This document shows, piece by piece, positions 1-6,631 of a stretch of DNA of 10,239 nucleotides. The position numbers were made by a program, and so were the translations under genes. How positions within the stretch are numbered: position 1 is the stretch's first letter; each line of letters begins with the position of its first letter. This DNA is from Bifidobacterium breve (GTDB lineage Bacteria > Actinomycetota > Acidimicrobiia > Acidimicrobiales > Ilumatobacteraceae): NCBI GenBank assembly GCA_945896935.1, contig CAMDER010000052.1:1-10239 (forward strand), given 5' to 3'. The notes below the pieces were generated by a model that worked only from the letters and a program-made list of their open reading frames with translations, searched no databases and was not told where the DNA came from.

Positions 1-171
1 ATCAGGGTGATTTGCGTTTTGGCCGCCCCTGAGGGAATCGAGTTCTTGAAGACGACCGGATTGAATTTGCGAATCTTTACAGCATCAATTGATGAGCGAC
101 TGAATGAAAGTGCGTTTATCGTGCCCGGACTCGGCGATGCTGGCGACCGCCAATTCGGCGCTCCTCACTGA
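1..171 (+). CDS. upp: Uracil phosphoribosyltransferase, C-terminal 56 residues (gene enters from the left edge)
   Basis: Frame 1 is open from base 1 to a TGA at 169-171 and gives 56 residues. UPRT converts uracil and PRPP to UMP in cytosolic pyrimidine salvage. The visible part matches the conserved C-terminus of the family: VLAAPEGIE near the start, then a TASIDERLNE stretch (residues 27-36), then the uracil-binding signature FIVPGLGDAGDR (39-50) followed by a short FGAPH tail. The family usually has YIVPGLGDAGDRxFGT; here the Tyr is Phe and the end is FGAPH, both mild variants. The N-terminal two thirds, including the PRPP loop, lie outside the window. It is convergent with the SDR gene that follows, with 17 bp between the stop codons. 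It looks like the last housekeeping gene before the catabolic cluster and is probably functionally unrelated to it. Confidence 0.93.
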   Translation: MRVICVLAAPEGIEFLKTTGLNLRIFTASIDERLNESAFIVPGLGDAGDRQFGAPH

Positions 172-188
172 CTCACCGATCAATTTGT

Positions 189-1082
189 TTACATAGGTGG
201 TCCGCCCCAAGCGGGAACTCCCGATGGCGCACCACCAAACATTTGATCTTTCGCTGCTGCGAGCGCATCGACGGTCCACTTCTTGTTGCCACCCGTCAAT
301 GAGTTAGCAATTTCGGTTGGACGAATACGGTGCACCTGATCACCTAAAACGATGAATGTCTGTGCGTTGATATCTGATGCATGATCACTCGCCAAGAACG
401 CAACCATCGGACTGATGTTGGCGGGATCGTATTTATCAAAACCAGATTCAGGCTTCGTGAATTTCGGATTCACTTCGGTCATTGGCGTGCGAGCACGTGG
501 TGCGATGCAATTCACCGTCACGTTGTAGCGACCAAGTTCGCGAGCAAGGATTGTGGTCATCGTGACAATGCCACCTTTAGCAGAACCATAATTTCCTTGG
601 CCAGGTCCGCCGAACAAACCACTTTCACTCGTGGTGTTAATGATGCGACGTTGCGGTAAACCACCGTCGGTTCCTTCAAGAACTTTGGCTTGATTGCGCC
701 AATAGACCGCGGCGAAATGTGCCGGAGCGAAGTGACCTTTCAGGTGCACCGAAACCACGCTGTCAAACGGCGCCTCTTCCATCGAGAAGCTCATTGCATC
801 ACGAATGAAGCCAGCGTTGTTGACCAAGATATGCAGATCACCAAACTCATCGATGGCCCGTTGCACTAACGCTTCGGCAGCCGCCCAGTCACTCACACTT
901 CCGCGCTGTGCGACTGCACGCCCACCGCTCGCCACTATCGCTGCAGCAACAACATCTGCCGATTCGCCCAGATCATTAACCACGACCGCAGCACCTTCAG
1001 CAGCCAACAGTTCAGCATGGCAACGACCAACGCCTTGACCTGCTCCGGTAACGATGGCAACTTTGCCGCTTAATGCACCCAT
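189..1082 (-). CDS. Short-chain dehydrogenase/reductase, beta-hydroxyacyl-CoA / 17-beta-HSD-like group
   Basis: This is a 297-residue SDR, probably oxidising or reducing a hydroxyl/keto group on an acyl-CoA or steroid-like substrate with NAD(H). The glycine-rich TGAGQGVG is at residues 12-19. Asp37 at the end of beta-strand 2 (VVVNDLG) favours NAD over NADP. NNAG is at 88-91, and the catalytic residues are Ser152, Tyr165 and Lys169 (NYGSAKGG). The N-terminus (MGALSGKVAIVTGAG, then VVVNDLG) and the VxVHLKGHF helix resemble the MFE-2/Hsd4A/ChsB1-type SDRs of sterol side-chain beta-oxidation; that comparison is from memory. After the Rossmann core there is a tail of about 45 residues ending in a Gly/Pro-rich segment. 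The ATG is well supported by GAGGAG seven bases upstream. It is transcribed alone, divergently from the amidohydrolase unit, with palindrome 1 centred about 55 bp upstream of the start. The exact substrate is not determinable. Confidence 0.9.
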   Translation of the reverse strand: MGALSGKVAIVTGAGQGVGRCHAELLAAEGAAVVVNDLGESADVVAAAIVASGGRAVAQRGSVSDWAAAEALVQRAIDEFGDLHILVNNAGFIRDAMSFSMEEAPFDSVVSVHLKGHFAPAHFAAVYWRNQAKVLEGTDGGLPQRRIINTTSESGLFGGPGQGNYGSAKGGIVTMTTILARELGRYNVTVNCIAPRARTPMTEVNPKFTKPESGFDKYDPANISPMVAFLASDHASDINAQTFIVLGDQVHRIRPTEIANSLTGGNKKWTVDALAAAKDQMFGGAPSGVPAWGGPPM

Positions 1083-1089
1083 GGCGTAA

Positions 1090-1095
1090 CTCCTC
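1090..1095 (-). promoter_or_regulatory. Ribosome binding site of the SDR gene at 189-1082
   Basis: On the minus strand GAGGAG lies 7 nt before the ATG at 1082-1080. It is a strong Shine-Dalgarno match that fixes this start. Confidence 0.75.
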
Positions 1096-1126
1096 GTGTT
1101 GAACGGCGCCCGAGAGCCCGCGAAAT

Positions 1127-1149
1127 GTTTCTGATACCGTGTCAGAAAC
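1127..1149. promoter_or_regulatory. Palindromic operator candidate 1
   Basis: A 23-bp inverted repeat has half-sites GTTTCTGATAC and GTGTCAGAAAC around a single central base; 10 of 11 positions pair. It lies in the divergent intergenic region, about 45 bp before the SDR start on the minus strand and about 40 bp before the remnant reading frame on the plus strand. This is where a repressor could cover both promoters. The same half-site GTTTCTGA and the core GTGTCAGA recur in the same register at 5593-5612, in the other divergent region. Length and symmetry fit a TetR-family operator, but the regulator is not in the window, so the family is inference. It does not match the KstR motif (AACnnGTT core) of mycobacterial sterol regulons. 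Confidence 0.72.
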
Positions 1150-1188
1150 TAGTCGGAATTGAGCAAAGACCGACAACCGTTGGGGGCG

Positions 1189-1359
1189 GTGGTGAACACA
1201 AAAAACACAAATCGTCGCCCGGCCGCGCTGATCACTGGCGCGAATCGGGGTATTCGAAGCGAAATCAGACGCTCGCAGGAAGATTCCTACGAAGCACTTG
1301 GCGACCAGGAATACAAACGCATACTCTCAATCTCAGTGACGAACGGAAAACACATATGA
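1189..1359 (+). pseudogene. Remnant of an SDR gene: N-terminal Rossmann motif in a 56-codon frame
   Basis: The frame starting at GTG 1189 (or GTG 1192, with a GGGGG run just upstream) encodes RRPAALITGANRGIRSEI. This is recognisably the first strand and dinucleotide-binding turn of an SDR, whose consensus is TGANRGIG. The last Gly has become Arg (codon CGA at 1252-1254), one base from GGA. About 30 more residues follow with no recognisable SDR core before TGA at 1357-1359, whereas a full SDR has about 250. The stop overlaps the amidohydrolase ATG as ATGA, the same coupling used by intact gene pairs nearby, and the operator sits about 40 bp upstream. I infer that a full SDR was once first in this operon and lost most of its interior by deletion. 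Alternatives are a short coupled leader peptide, or chance resemblance of an untranslated region. Confidence 0.5.
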
Positions 1360-2585
1360 GCCAAACCGCACCCGAGTCGTATGTCATTGGACCGACCAAC
1401 CAAGACATGCTGTTACCCGAGCCAGAACCGTCACCGATTTACTACACGCTGATTTCGGTCGATGACCATCTCGTTGAACCGCCCAACATGTTTGACGGTC
1501 GTTTACCGAAAGCACTTCAGTCGCAAGCACCTCGACTCATTGTGAATGACCGTGGCCATCAAGTGTGGTCATTCGACAACCAGATCTTTAGCCAAGTCGG
1601 AATGAATGCAGTTGTCGGACGTAAGCCGGAACTGCGTTCACTTGAACCAGCAAGATTTGAAGATATGCGACGTGGATGTTGGGATATTGACGCCCGCATC
1701 AAAGATATGGACCTCATCGGTTGTTGGGCGTCGCTCAACTTCCCATCTCAAGTTGCTGGTTTTGCTGGTCGTATTTTTAGTGCGTGCAAAGACCCTGAGG
1801 TTGGTTTGGCCACGATGCGCGCGTGGAACGATTGGCTATACGAAGAGTGGTGGCAGAAATACCCCGACCGCATCATCCCGTGTGGCATCACTTGGCTTGC
1901 TCCCGGACCCGATGGCACAGCGCGTCTTGGTGCTGATGAAATTCGCCGCAATGCCGAACGCGGATTCGTTTCGGTGACATTGCCCGAACGGCCACACAAT
2001 GTTGGTTTCCCCAGTTTGTTTAGCGGTTGGTGGGACCCGATCATTGAAGCCTGCGTTGAAACTGACACCGTGATTTCGTTACACGTTGGCTCATCGGGCA
2101 TGCACTCAATGCCCGAGGGAGCACCGTCACTTCAGCTTGGGGCCACATTGTTTGGTCAACTATCGCTCACCGCATGTGCCGAATGGTTGTGGAGCGGATA
2201 CGCAGACAAATACCCCACTCTGAAGATTGCTATGAGTGAAGGTGGTATCGGGTGGGTCCCGATGTTGCTTGACCGTCTCGAAAATGTTGTTGATCGCAGT
2301 GGCTATGGAGCAGGCTGGGATATTCGCCCTGCCGATTTATTGCGTCGTAACTTTTGGTTCTGCACCATTGACGACCCATCAACTATTGATCTCCATGACG
2401 TCATCGGCGACGATCACATCATGGTCGAAATCGATTACCCACATGGCGACAGCACCTGGCCACATAGCCAATCAATTTTGCGAGATGCATGGGGTCACCT
2501 TTCTCCACAACTCCTGCGTAAGTTCTGTTGCGAGAATGCAGCTGCGCTGTATCGCCATCCTCTGCCCGCACGAATCGTTCCATGA
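1356..2585 (+). CDS. Amidohydrolase family 2 (ACMSD-like) metal-dependent hydrolase or decarboxylase
   Basis: This 409-residue protein is of the amidohydrolase-2 (PF04909) TIM-barrel type. Family members hydrolyse C-N or C-C bonds or decarboxylate using a single divalent metal. Candidate active-site residues are the N-terminal DxH (Asp36-x-His38 in SVDDHLVEPP), His243 (SLHVGSSG), Glu295 (SEGGIGWVP) and Asp360 (EIDYPHGD), in the order expected for the family. SVDDHxxEPP and the closing ENAAALYR helix are typical of a large group of uncharacterised actinobacterial members in catabolic clusters. The frame is open upstream to 1125, but that extension is low-complexity and crosses the operator. 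The ATG at 1356 has a weak GGAAAA five bases upstream, overlaps the stop of the preceding remnant frame, and gives the family N-terminus. The 3' end is coupled to the acyl-CoA synthetase by ATGA. Substrate unknown; a ring-opened or aromatic-acid intermediate is possible. Confidence 0.88.
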   Translation: MSQTAPESYVIGPTNQDMLLPEPEPSPIYYTLISVDDHLVEPPNMFDGRLPKALQSQAPRLIVNDRGHQVWSFDNQIFSQVGMNAVVGRKPELRSLEPARFEDMRRGCWDIDARIKDMDLIGCWASLNFPSQVAGFAGRIFSACKDPEVGLATMRAWNDWLYEEWWQKYPDRIIPCGITWLAPGPDGTARLGADEIRRNAERGFVSVTLPERPHNVGFPSLFSGWWDPIIEACVETDTVISLHVGSSGMHSMPEGAPSLQLGATLFGQLSLTACAEWLWSGYADKYPTLKIAMSEGGIGWVPMLLDRLENVVDRSGYGAGWDIRPADLLRRNFWFCTIDDPSTIDLHDVIGDDHIMVEIDYPHGDSTWPHSQSILRDAWGHLSPQLLRKFCCENAAALYRHPLPARIVP

Positions 2586-4243
2586 CCACTGTTGCCTCAT
2601 TGATTCGGGCCAGAAAAGGCGACCCGAGTGACGGGTATATTTTTGAAGATCGCTCCTACACCTGGGATGAAGTTGTAAATGAGTCGGCGATTCGCGCCTC
2701 AATTTTGGCCGAACTACTTTCGAATGATCGCCCGCCCCACGTTGGAGTCCTTCTTGAAAATACCCCCGATTATCTCTTTTGGATCGGTGGTGCAGCGCTG
2801 ATCGGCGCGTGCATTGTTGGCATTAACCCAACTCGACGCGGAAGTGAACTAGAACGCGATATTCAACACACCGATTGTCAAATCATTGTGAGTGATCAAA
2901 CTGGCATGTCACTTGTCGATGGTTTACAAACTGGAGTTGACAAGAACAAAGTTATTGACGTTGATTCACTTCAACATCACAATCAACTTCTGCAACATCG
3001 TGAGGCGACGCTCCCCGATTACGAGCCGGACGAAAATAGCATTCTCTTTTTACTCTTCACATCTGGTTCAACAAGTGCACCCAAAGCAGTTGTGTGTACC
3101 AACCAGCGTATGGCAACCGCGAGCGTTCGGGCCGGAGAGATTTACGGTGTCACTGCTGACGAAATTTGCTATTGCCCGATGCCACTATTCCATGGCAACG
3201 CGTTGATGGCCTGTTGGGGGCCAGCCCTTGCCGTTGGAGCAACACTGGTTCTTCGCCGCAAATTTTCCGCAAGCAATTTCATGCCCGATATTCGCGCCCA
3301 TCAATGCACCTACTTCACCTATGTCGGGCGAACTATTGCCTACATCCTTGGCCAGCCTGTTTCGAGTGAGGATCAAAACAACACGTTGCGTCTCGGGTTT
3401 GGCACAGAAGCCAGCGCTCTCGACCGCGAACGTTTCCTCAAACGATTTGGTTGCGACCTGGTCGAAGGTTATGGATCAAGCGAAAGTGTCGTCGCAATCA
3501 TTCGCACTCCCGACACACCAACTCACGCACTTGGCAAAGAACGAGCCGACATGGCTGGTCAAGTGTGCATCGTTAATCCCGACACCAATGTTGAGTGCCC
3601 GAGAGTTCAATTTGACGAGTTCGGGGCAATCTCAAATCCCGAATGCATCGGCGAAATTGTCAGTCTGAGCGGTGGGACTTCGTTCGAGGGTTACTACAAC
3701 AACCGCGAAGCCTCAACTGAACGTGTCCGCAACGGCTGGTATTGGACCGGAGATCTTGGCTATCGAGATGACGCCGGGTTTTTCTATTTTGGCGGACGAA
3801 GCGCCGATTGGTTGCGCGTTGACAGCGAGAACTTTGCGGCCGGACCAGTTGAAAACATCGTCTCACGATTTCCCGGGGTCATCATGGCTGCCGTGTATCC
3901 AGTGCCCGACCCGACAACTGGCGACATGGTGATGGTGGCTATTGAGATGAACGAAACTACAGAGTTTTCTCCGTACGAATTTGATCAGTTTCTGTCTCAG
4001 CAACGCGACCTCGGCACCAAATGGTCACCACAAATTGTTCGGGTGATTACAGCGATGCCACTCACCGCCAACAATAAAGTGCACAAGCCACCGCTTCGTG
4101 CGAGCAAATGGCTCACCTCAGATTCGCACTATTGGCGAACAGAGCGCAACCAACCCCTACAACTCATGACCGACTCTGACAAGAATGATCTTGAACAACG
4201 CTTTGCATCAAATGGCCGAAGCCATATTTTGTCAGCGCTTTAA
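2582..4243 (+). CDS. Acyl-CoA synthetase (AMP-forming), FadD17-like, copy 1
   Basis: This 553-residue adenylate-forming enzyme is expected to activate a carboxylic acid through an acyl-AMP to its CoA thioester. The P-loop is at about 160-168 (TSGSTSAPK), the A5-like GYGSSE at 296-301, WTGD shortly before residue 400, the hinge region GRSADW at 405-410, and the probable catalytic Lys499 in NNKVHK near the C-terminus. NPTRRGxEL and GRSADWxRVDxEN are features I associate with the FadD17-type ligases of steroid side-chain catabolism. Two usually conserved glycines are serine here: Ser165 in the P-loop and Ser415 in VDSEN. The paralogue at 6628-8304 keeps Gly at the second site. The start at 2582 overlaps the amidohydrolase stop (ATGA) and lacks its own Shine-Dalgarno, so it is probably translationally coupled; the longer in-frame ORF from 2528 would lie inside that gene. 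It ends one base before the convergent SnoaL-like gene. Substrate unknown. Confidence 0.92.
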   Translation: MTTVASLIRARKGDPSDGYIFEDRSYTWDEVVNESAIRASILAELLSNDRPPHVGVLLENTPDYLFWIGGAALIGACIVGINPTRRGSELERDIQHTDCQIIVSDQTGMSLVDGLQTGVDKNKVIDVDSLQHHNQLLQHREATLPDYEPDENSILFLLFTSGSTSAPKAVVCTNQRMATASVRAGEIYGVTADEICYCPMPLFHGNALMACWGPALAVGATLVLRRKFSASNFMPDIRAHQCTYFTYVGRTIAYILGQPVSSEDQNNTLRLGFGTEASALDRERFLKRFGCDLVEGYGSSESVVAIIRTPDTPTHALGKERADMAGQVCIVNPDTNVECPRVQFDEFGAISNPECIGEIVSLSGGTSFEGYYNNREASTERVRNGWYWTGDLGYRDDAGFFYFGGRSADWLRVDSENFAAGPVENIVSRFPGVIMAAVYPVPDPTTGDMVMVAIEMNETTEFSPYEFDQFLSQQRDLGTKWSPQIVRVITAMPLTANNKVHKPPLRASKWLTSDSHYWRTERNQPLQLMTDSDKNDLEQRFASNGRSHILSAL

Positions 4244-4244
4244 T

Positions 4245-4781
4245 TTAGTTTTCTGATTTCCACGTCTGCCAAGATTCGAGACATTCGGGTAACTCGCCTT
4301 TGCCCGTTTGATTCGCCGGCCAATTCGCGTCGTCTAGTCCTACTGGTGCATGAGCCATTGTGTGGCCGTACCACAGCAAGTGCTTACGTCGAGCGAACAA
4401 CCAATGTCCATCAACACACTTGTACGTATCGTGATATTGAATTTGTTGGATGATCCAATTTCCATCGGAATCTTCTATTTCACCGCGGCATGACACGATT
4501 CCTGTCGCGCTGAACTGATCGGCAACATCGATCAAATGATTATTGACTTGCAGAATCACCCGACCCAATGTCGGCATCTGACCATCAAAACTTTCTTTCA
4601 AAGCCTGCGTTCCCGAAGTTTCACGGGTCACTTTGATATCTGGGATAAACAGCGCCGCAAGATTTTGCGTCTCGCGAGCACCATAGAAAATCGCGTAACG
4701 ACTTGCTAGTTGACGAATCTCTTCAGACGCGATCAACCACGCAGTCGGGTCTTCGTGCCGCAAACCATTGGAATGTGTCAC
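4245..4781 (-). CDS. SnoaL-like / NTF2-fold protein (possible dehydratase or isomerase)
   Basis: This 178-residue single-domain protein fits the SnoaL-like NTF2 cone fold: an N-terminal helix EEIRQLASRYAIFYGARETQNLAALF (with Tyr29), then the strand QVNNHLIDV with His82, then SATGIVSCRGEIE and a final YKCVDGHWLFARRKH strand. Relatives include polyketide cyclases, scytalone dehydratase and the bile-acid 7-alpha-dehydratase BaiE. From memory, BaiE uses Tyr30, Asp35 and His83; here Tyr29 and His82 align, but the Asp position (Y+5) is Gly34. So a BaiE-like dehydratase is not assured, and a steroid-isomerase-like or non-catalytic role is possible. The start codon is GTG, overlapping the TGA of the upstream SDR as GTGA, with a strong GGGAGG nine bases before it. 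It is therefore the second gene of a two-gene unit with the 3-alpha-HSD-like SDR. Confidence 0.85.
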   Translation of the reverse strand: MTHSNGLRHEDPTAWLIASEEIRQLASRYAIFYGARETQNLAALFIPDIKVTRETSGTQALKESFDGQMPTLGRVILQVNNHLIDVADQFSATGIVSCRGEIEDSDGNWIIQQIQYHDTYKCVDGHWLFARRKHLLWYGHTMAHAPVGLDDANWPANQTGKGELPECLESWQTWKSEN

Positions 4782-5569
4782 GCTCGCGAACCTCCCGGCA
4801 GTGGATGTGGATGGACGGTTGGTTGCAGAAGAGCATCGGTTCCACCATCAACAAACAAGATCTGACCAACCACGTACGACGAATCTTCTGATAGCAAGAA
4901 GGCAACTGCAGATGCAATCTCTTCTGGCTTGCCCCAACGTCCACGTGGAATCGGAATCATTTCCAGTGATTTTTTCACTTCTGGCAAATCCAACAACGGT
5001 CGAGTCATCCCGGTATCAATCACACCAGGGGCGACTGCATTCAAACGAATCCCCGATTTGATCCAATCTGCAGACTGCATACGCACCCAAAATGCAATCG
5101 CTAATTTTCCGGCGGGGTACGCAATGTATTCATCTTTAACGTTGTGACGTGCGACGACTGTTTCTTCGTCTTCATTCAGATAAGCAAATGCTTCTTCTAA
5201 CGATAATCCTGGAGTCATCGTTGTTGAGTTTGATGAAATCATCACGACGGCCGAATTCGTGCCCCGCTCTAACGCTGGCCGTAGTCCATTCACAATGGCC
5301 AAGGTCCCATAGAAGTTGACCCGAACTTTCAATTCATTGGGAGCAGGATTACTCACGCCCGCACAAGGCACAAGACCGTCAAGCACTCCCCCGCATAGAG
5401 CAGTGACTTCGTCAACAATGCGTTGCCGATCGGCGGGCTTTGAAAGATCACCACAGACGTCGGCATCACGAAGATCGACTCCAATCACTCGATGCCCCTG
5501 CGATTCCAATTTCACCTTGGTGGCAGCACCAATTCCTGATGCCGTTCCCGTGACACAGATTGTCCCCAT
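4778..5569 (-). CDS. 3-alpha-hydroxysteroid dehydrogenase/carbonyl reductase-type SDR
   Basis: This 263-residue NAD-type SDR closely resembles the Comamonas 3-alpha-HSD/carbonyl reductase (HsdA) pattern recalled from memory. TGTASGIG is at 7-14 and Asp32 in GVDLRDADV follows strand 2. CAG at 69-71 replaces the usual NAG, as in HsdA. Ser112/Ser113, Tyr151 and Lys155 (YPAGK) are catalytic candidates. A roughly 30-residue insertion lies between the Ser and Tyr strands (about 117-148), typical of this subgroup and altering the dimer interface. IPIPRGRWGKPEEIASAVAFLLS and VDGGTDALLQPT close the fold. The frame extends upstream to an ATG at 5629, but that would place the operator inside the gene. 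The ATG at 5569 has GAGGGG five bases upstream and matches the family N-terminus. It would interconvert 3-hydroxy and 3-keto groups on steroids or related alcohols. It is followed by the GTGA-coupled SnoaL-like gene. Confidence 0.9.
   Translation of the reverse strand: MGTICVTGTASGIGAATKVKLESQGHRVIGVDLRDADVCGDLSKPADRQRIVDEVTALCGGVLDGLVPCAGVSNPAPNELKVRVNFYGTLAIVNGLRPALERGTNSAVVMISSNSTTMTPGLSLEEAFAYLNEDEETVVARHNVKDEYIAYPAGKLAIAFWVRMQSADWIKSGIRLNAVAPGVIDTGMTRPLLDLPEVKKSLEMIPIPRGRWGKPEEIASAVAFLLSEDSSYVVGQILFVDGGTDALLQPTVHPHPLPGGSRA
4791..4796 (-). promoter_or_regulatory. Ribosome binding site that fixes the GTG start of the SnoaL-like gene
   Basis: GGGAGG on the minus strand lies 9 nt before the GTG at 4781-4779. 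It sits inside the last codons (Pro-Gly-Gly-Ser-Arg-Ala) of the upstream SDR and supports an overlapping start. Confidence 0.7.
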
Positions 5570-5574
5570 GACTG

Positions 5575-5580
5575 CCCCTC
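5575..5580 (-). promoter_or_regulatory. Ribosome binding site of the 3-alpha-HSD-like SDR
   Basis: GAGGGG on the minus strand lies 5 nt before the ATG at 5569-5567. It supports the shorter start over the in-frame ATG at 5629. Confidence 0.65.
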
Positions 5581-5592
5581 GCTGTAAAATCC

Positions 5593-5612
5593 GTTTCTGA
5601 CAGTGTGTCAGA
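5593..5612. promoter_or_regulatory. Palindromic operator candidate 2
   Basis: TCTGACA and TGTCAGA (5596-5602 and 5606-5612) are perfect 7-bp inverted arms around three bases. Aligned to the first palindrome at 1127-1149, the leading GTTTCTGA is identical and GTGTCAGA recurs at the same spacing; only the outer right flank diverges. The site sits in the 79-bp divergent region, 24 bp from the SDR start on one side and about 36 bp from the MDR start on the other. A bound repressor could block both promoters. I could not identify convincing -35/-10 pairs around it. Confidence 0.68.
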
Positions 5613-5648
5613 TCGCAGGAGCACTTCACGGATCGCTACGGTTGAGCC

Positions 5649-6623
5649 ATGCGTTCAATTGTTTGCAATCAGTTTGCCCCCCTGTCCGAATTACGGCTTG
5701 AGGAAAAGCCTGCACCCGAACTTTTTCCAGGTTCTGTTCGCATTGCCGTCACAGCATGTGGCGTCAACTTTGTCGATGCCCTATTTGTGCAAGGCAAATA
5801 CCAAATCAAACCACCTACCCCATTTGTTCCAGGAATGGAAGTCGTCGGCCGCATTACCGAAGTTGCCCCAGACGTCACCGATGTGGCACTCGGTTCGCGA
5901 GTATTCGCCAATGTTGGCCTGGGAGGCTTTAGTTCTGAGGCGGTCGTGTCGGCCAAGCGAATCATGAAACTGCCCGACACTCTGTCTGATGGTCAAGCAG
6001 CAACGTTCATGCAAAGTTATCTCACCGCCTGGTTCGCACTTGTTGAACGCGCTCATGTCGAACGCGACAAGTGCCTCTTAGTTTTGGGTGCAGGTAGCGG
6101 AGTTGGTCTAGGTGCGGTTGATGTCGGTCGAGCACTGGGATTGCGAGTTATCGCCGCCGCTTCAACTGAAGAAAAACGCAATCTTGCGCTCGAACGCGGT
6201 GCATTCGCCGTGATTGATTCAACGCTGCCAGCCGACCAAGTCAAGGAAGAAGCCAAGCGTCTCTCTGATGGCGGAATTGATTATCTATATGACCCCGTTG
6301 GTGGCGATCTCGGCGAAACTTGTTTACGCGCACTCACCGATGACGGTCAATATCTTGTGATCGGCTTTGTAGGTGGCATCCCGAAACTTCCAGCCAATCA
6401 AGTTCTCTTGCGTAATCGCCGCGTCACGGGAGTTGATTGGGGCGGATGGGCCGGCAAGAACCCCGGGCTCAACGACCGAATGTTGGCTGAAGTCATGGCT
6501 TTGATTGCGGCCGGAGAACTTCGACCTGTCGAACCCCAGACATATCCGTTAGAACAGGCAGCACAAGCCCTACAAGATCTTGAAGACCGCAAAGTAGCCG
6601 GGAAAATAGCGTTGATCCCCTAA
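5649..6623 (+). CDS. Zinc-independent MDR, NADPH:quinone oxidoreductase / enoyl reductase type
   Basis: This 324-residue medium-chain dehydrogenase/reductase has a GroES-like N-terminal half with CGVNFVDALFVQGKYQ and PGMEVVGRI. The latter replaces the GHExxG zinc motif of alcohol dehydrogenases. The Rossmann half carries GAGSGVG at 147-153. DPVGGDL, YLVIGFVGGIPKLPANQVLLRN and the final KVAGKIAL are typical of the QOR group. These enzymes use NAD(P)H to reduce quinones or the C=C bond of alpha,beta-unsaturated carbonyls without a metal. In this cluster an enone or enoyl-CoA is as likely a substrate as a quinone. The start at 5649 has only a weak GGTTGAG upstream. It is transcribed divergently from the 3-alpha-HSD-like SDR across operator 2. 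Its stop lies 4 bp from the stop of the convergent acyl-CoA synthetase. Confidence 0.92.
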   Translation: MRSIVCNQFAPLSELRLEEKPAPELFPGSVRIAVTACGVNFVDALFVQGKYQIKPPTPFVPGMEVVGRITEVAPDVTDVALGSRVFANVGLGGFSSEAVVSAKRIMKLPDTLSDGQAATFMQSYLTAWFALVERAHVERDKCLLVLGAGSGVGLGAVDVGRALGLRVIAAASTEEKRNLALERGAFAVIDSTLPADQVKEEAKRLSDGGIDYLYDPVGGDLGETCLRALTDDGQYLVIGFVGGIPKLPANQVLLRNRRVTGVDWGGWAGKNPGLNDRMLAEVMALIAAGELRPVEPQTYPLEQAAQALQDLEDRKVAGKIALIP

Positions 6624-6631
6624 CGGATCAA
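6612..6631. terminator. Inverted repeat at the convergent stop-codon junction (possible bidirectional terminator)
   Basis: Arms TTGATCC and GGATCAA (7 bp, 6-nt loop) span both stop codons of the convergent MDR and acyl-CoA synthetase genes. No T-tract follows on either strand, so intrinsic termination is doubtful. Confidence 0.25.

Noticed and set aside
1125..1355. N-terminal extension of the amidohydrolase by 77 codons in the same frame
   Set aside because: It starts inside the operator palindrome, has no family similarity and overlaps the SDR remnant in another frame. The ATG at 1356 gives the normal N-terminus.
4248..4258. TTTCTGATTT resembling the operator half-site near the convergent junction
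   Set aside because: There is no matching second arm and it lies in the C-terminal codons of the SnoaL-like gene; no promoter is expected there.
5570..5629. 20-residue N-terminal extension of the 3-alpha-HSD-like SDR from the ATG at 5629
   Set aside because: It would make operator 2 coding. The ATG at 5569 has a good ribosome binding site and starts right at the expected Rossmann strand.
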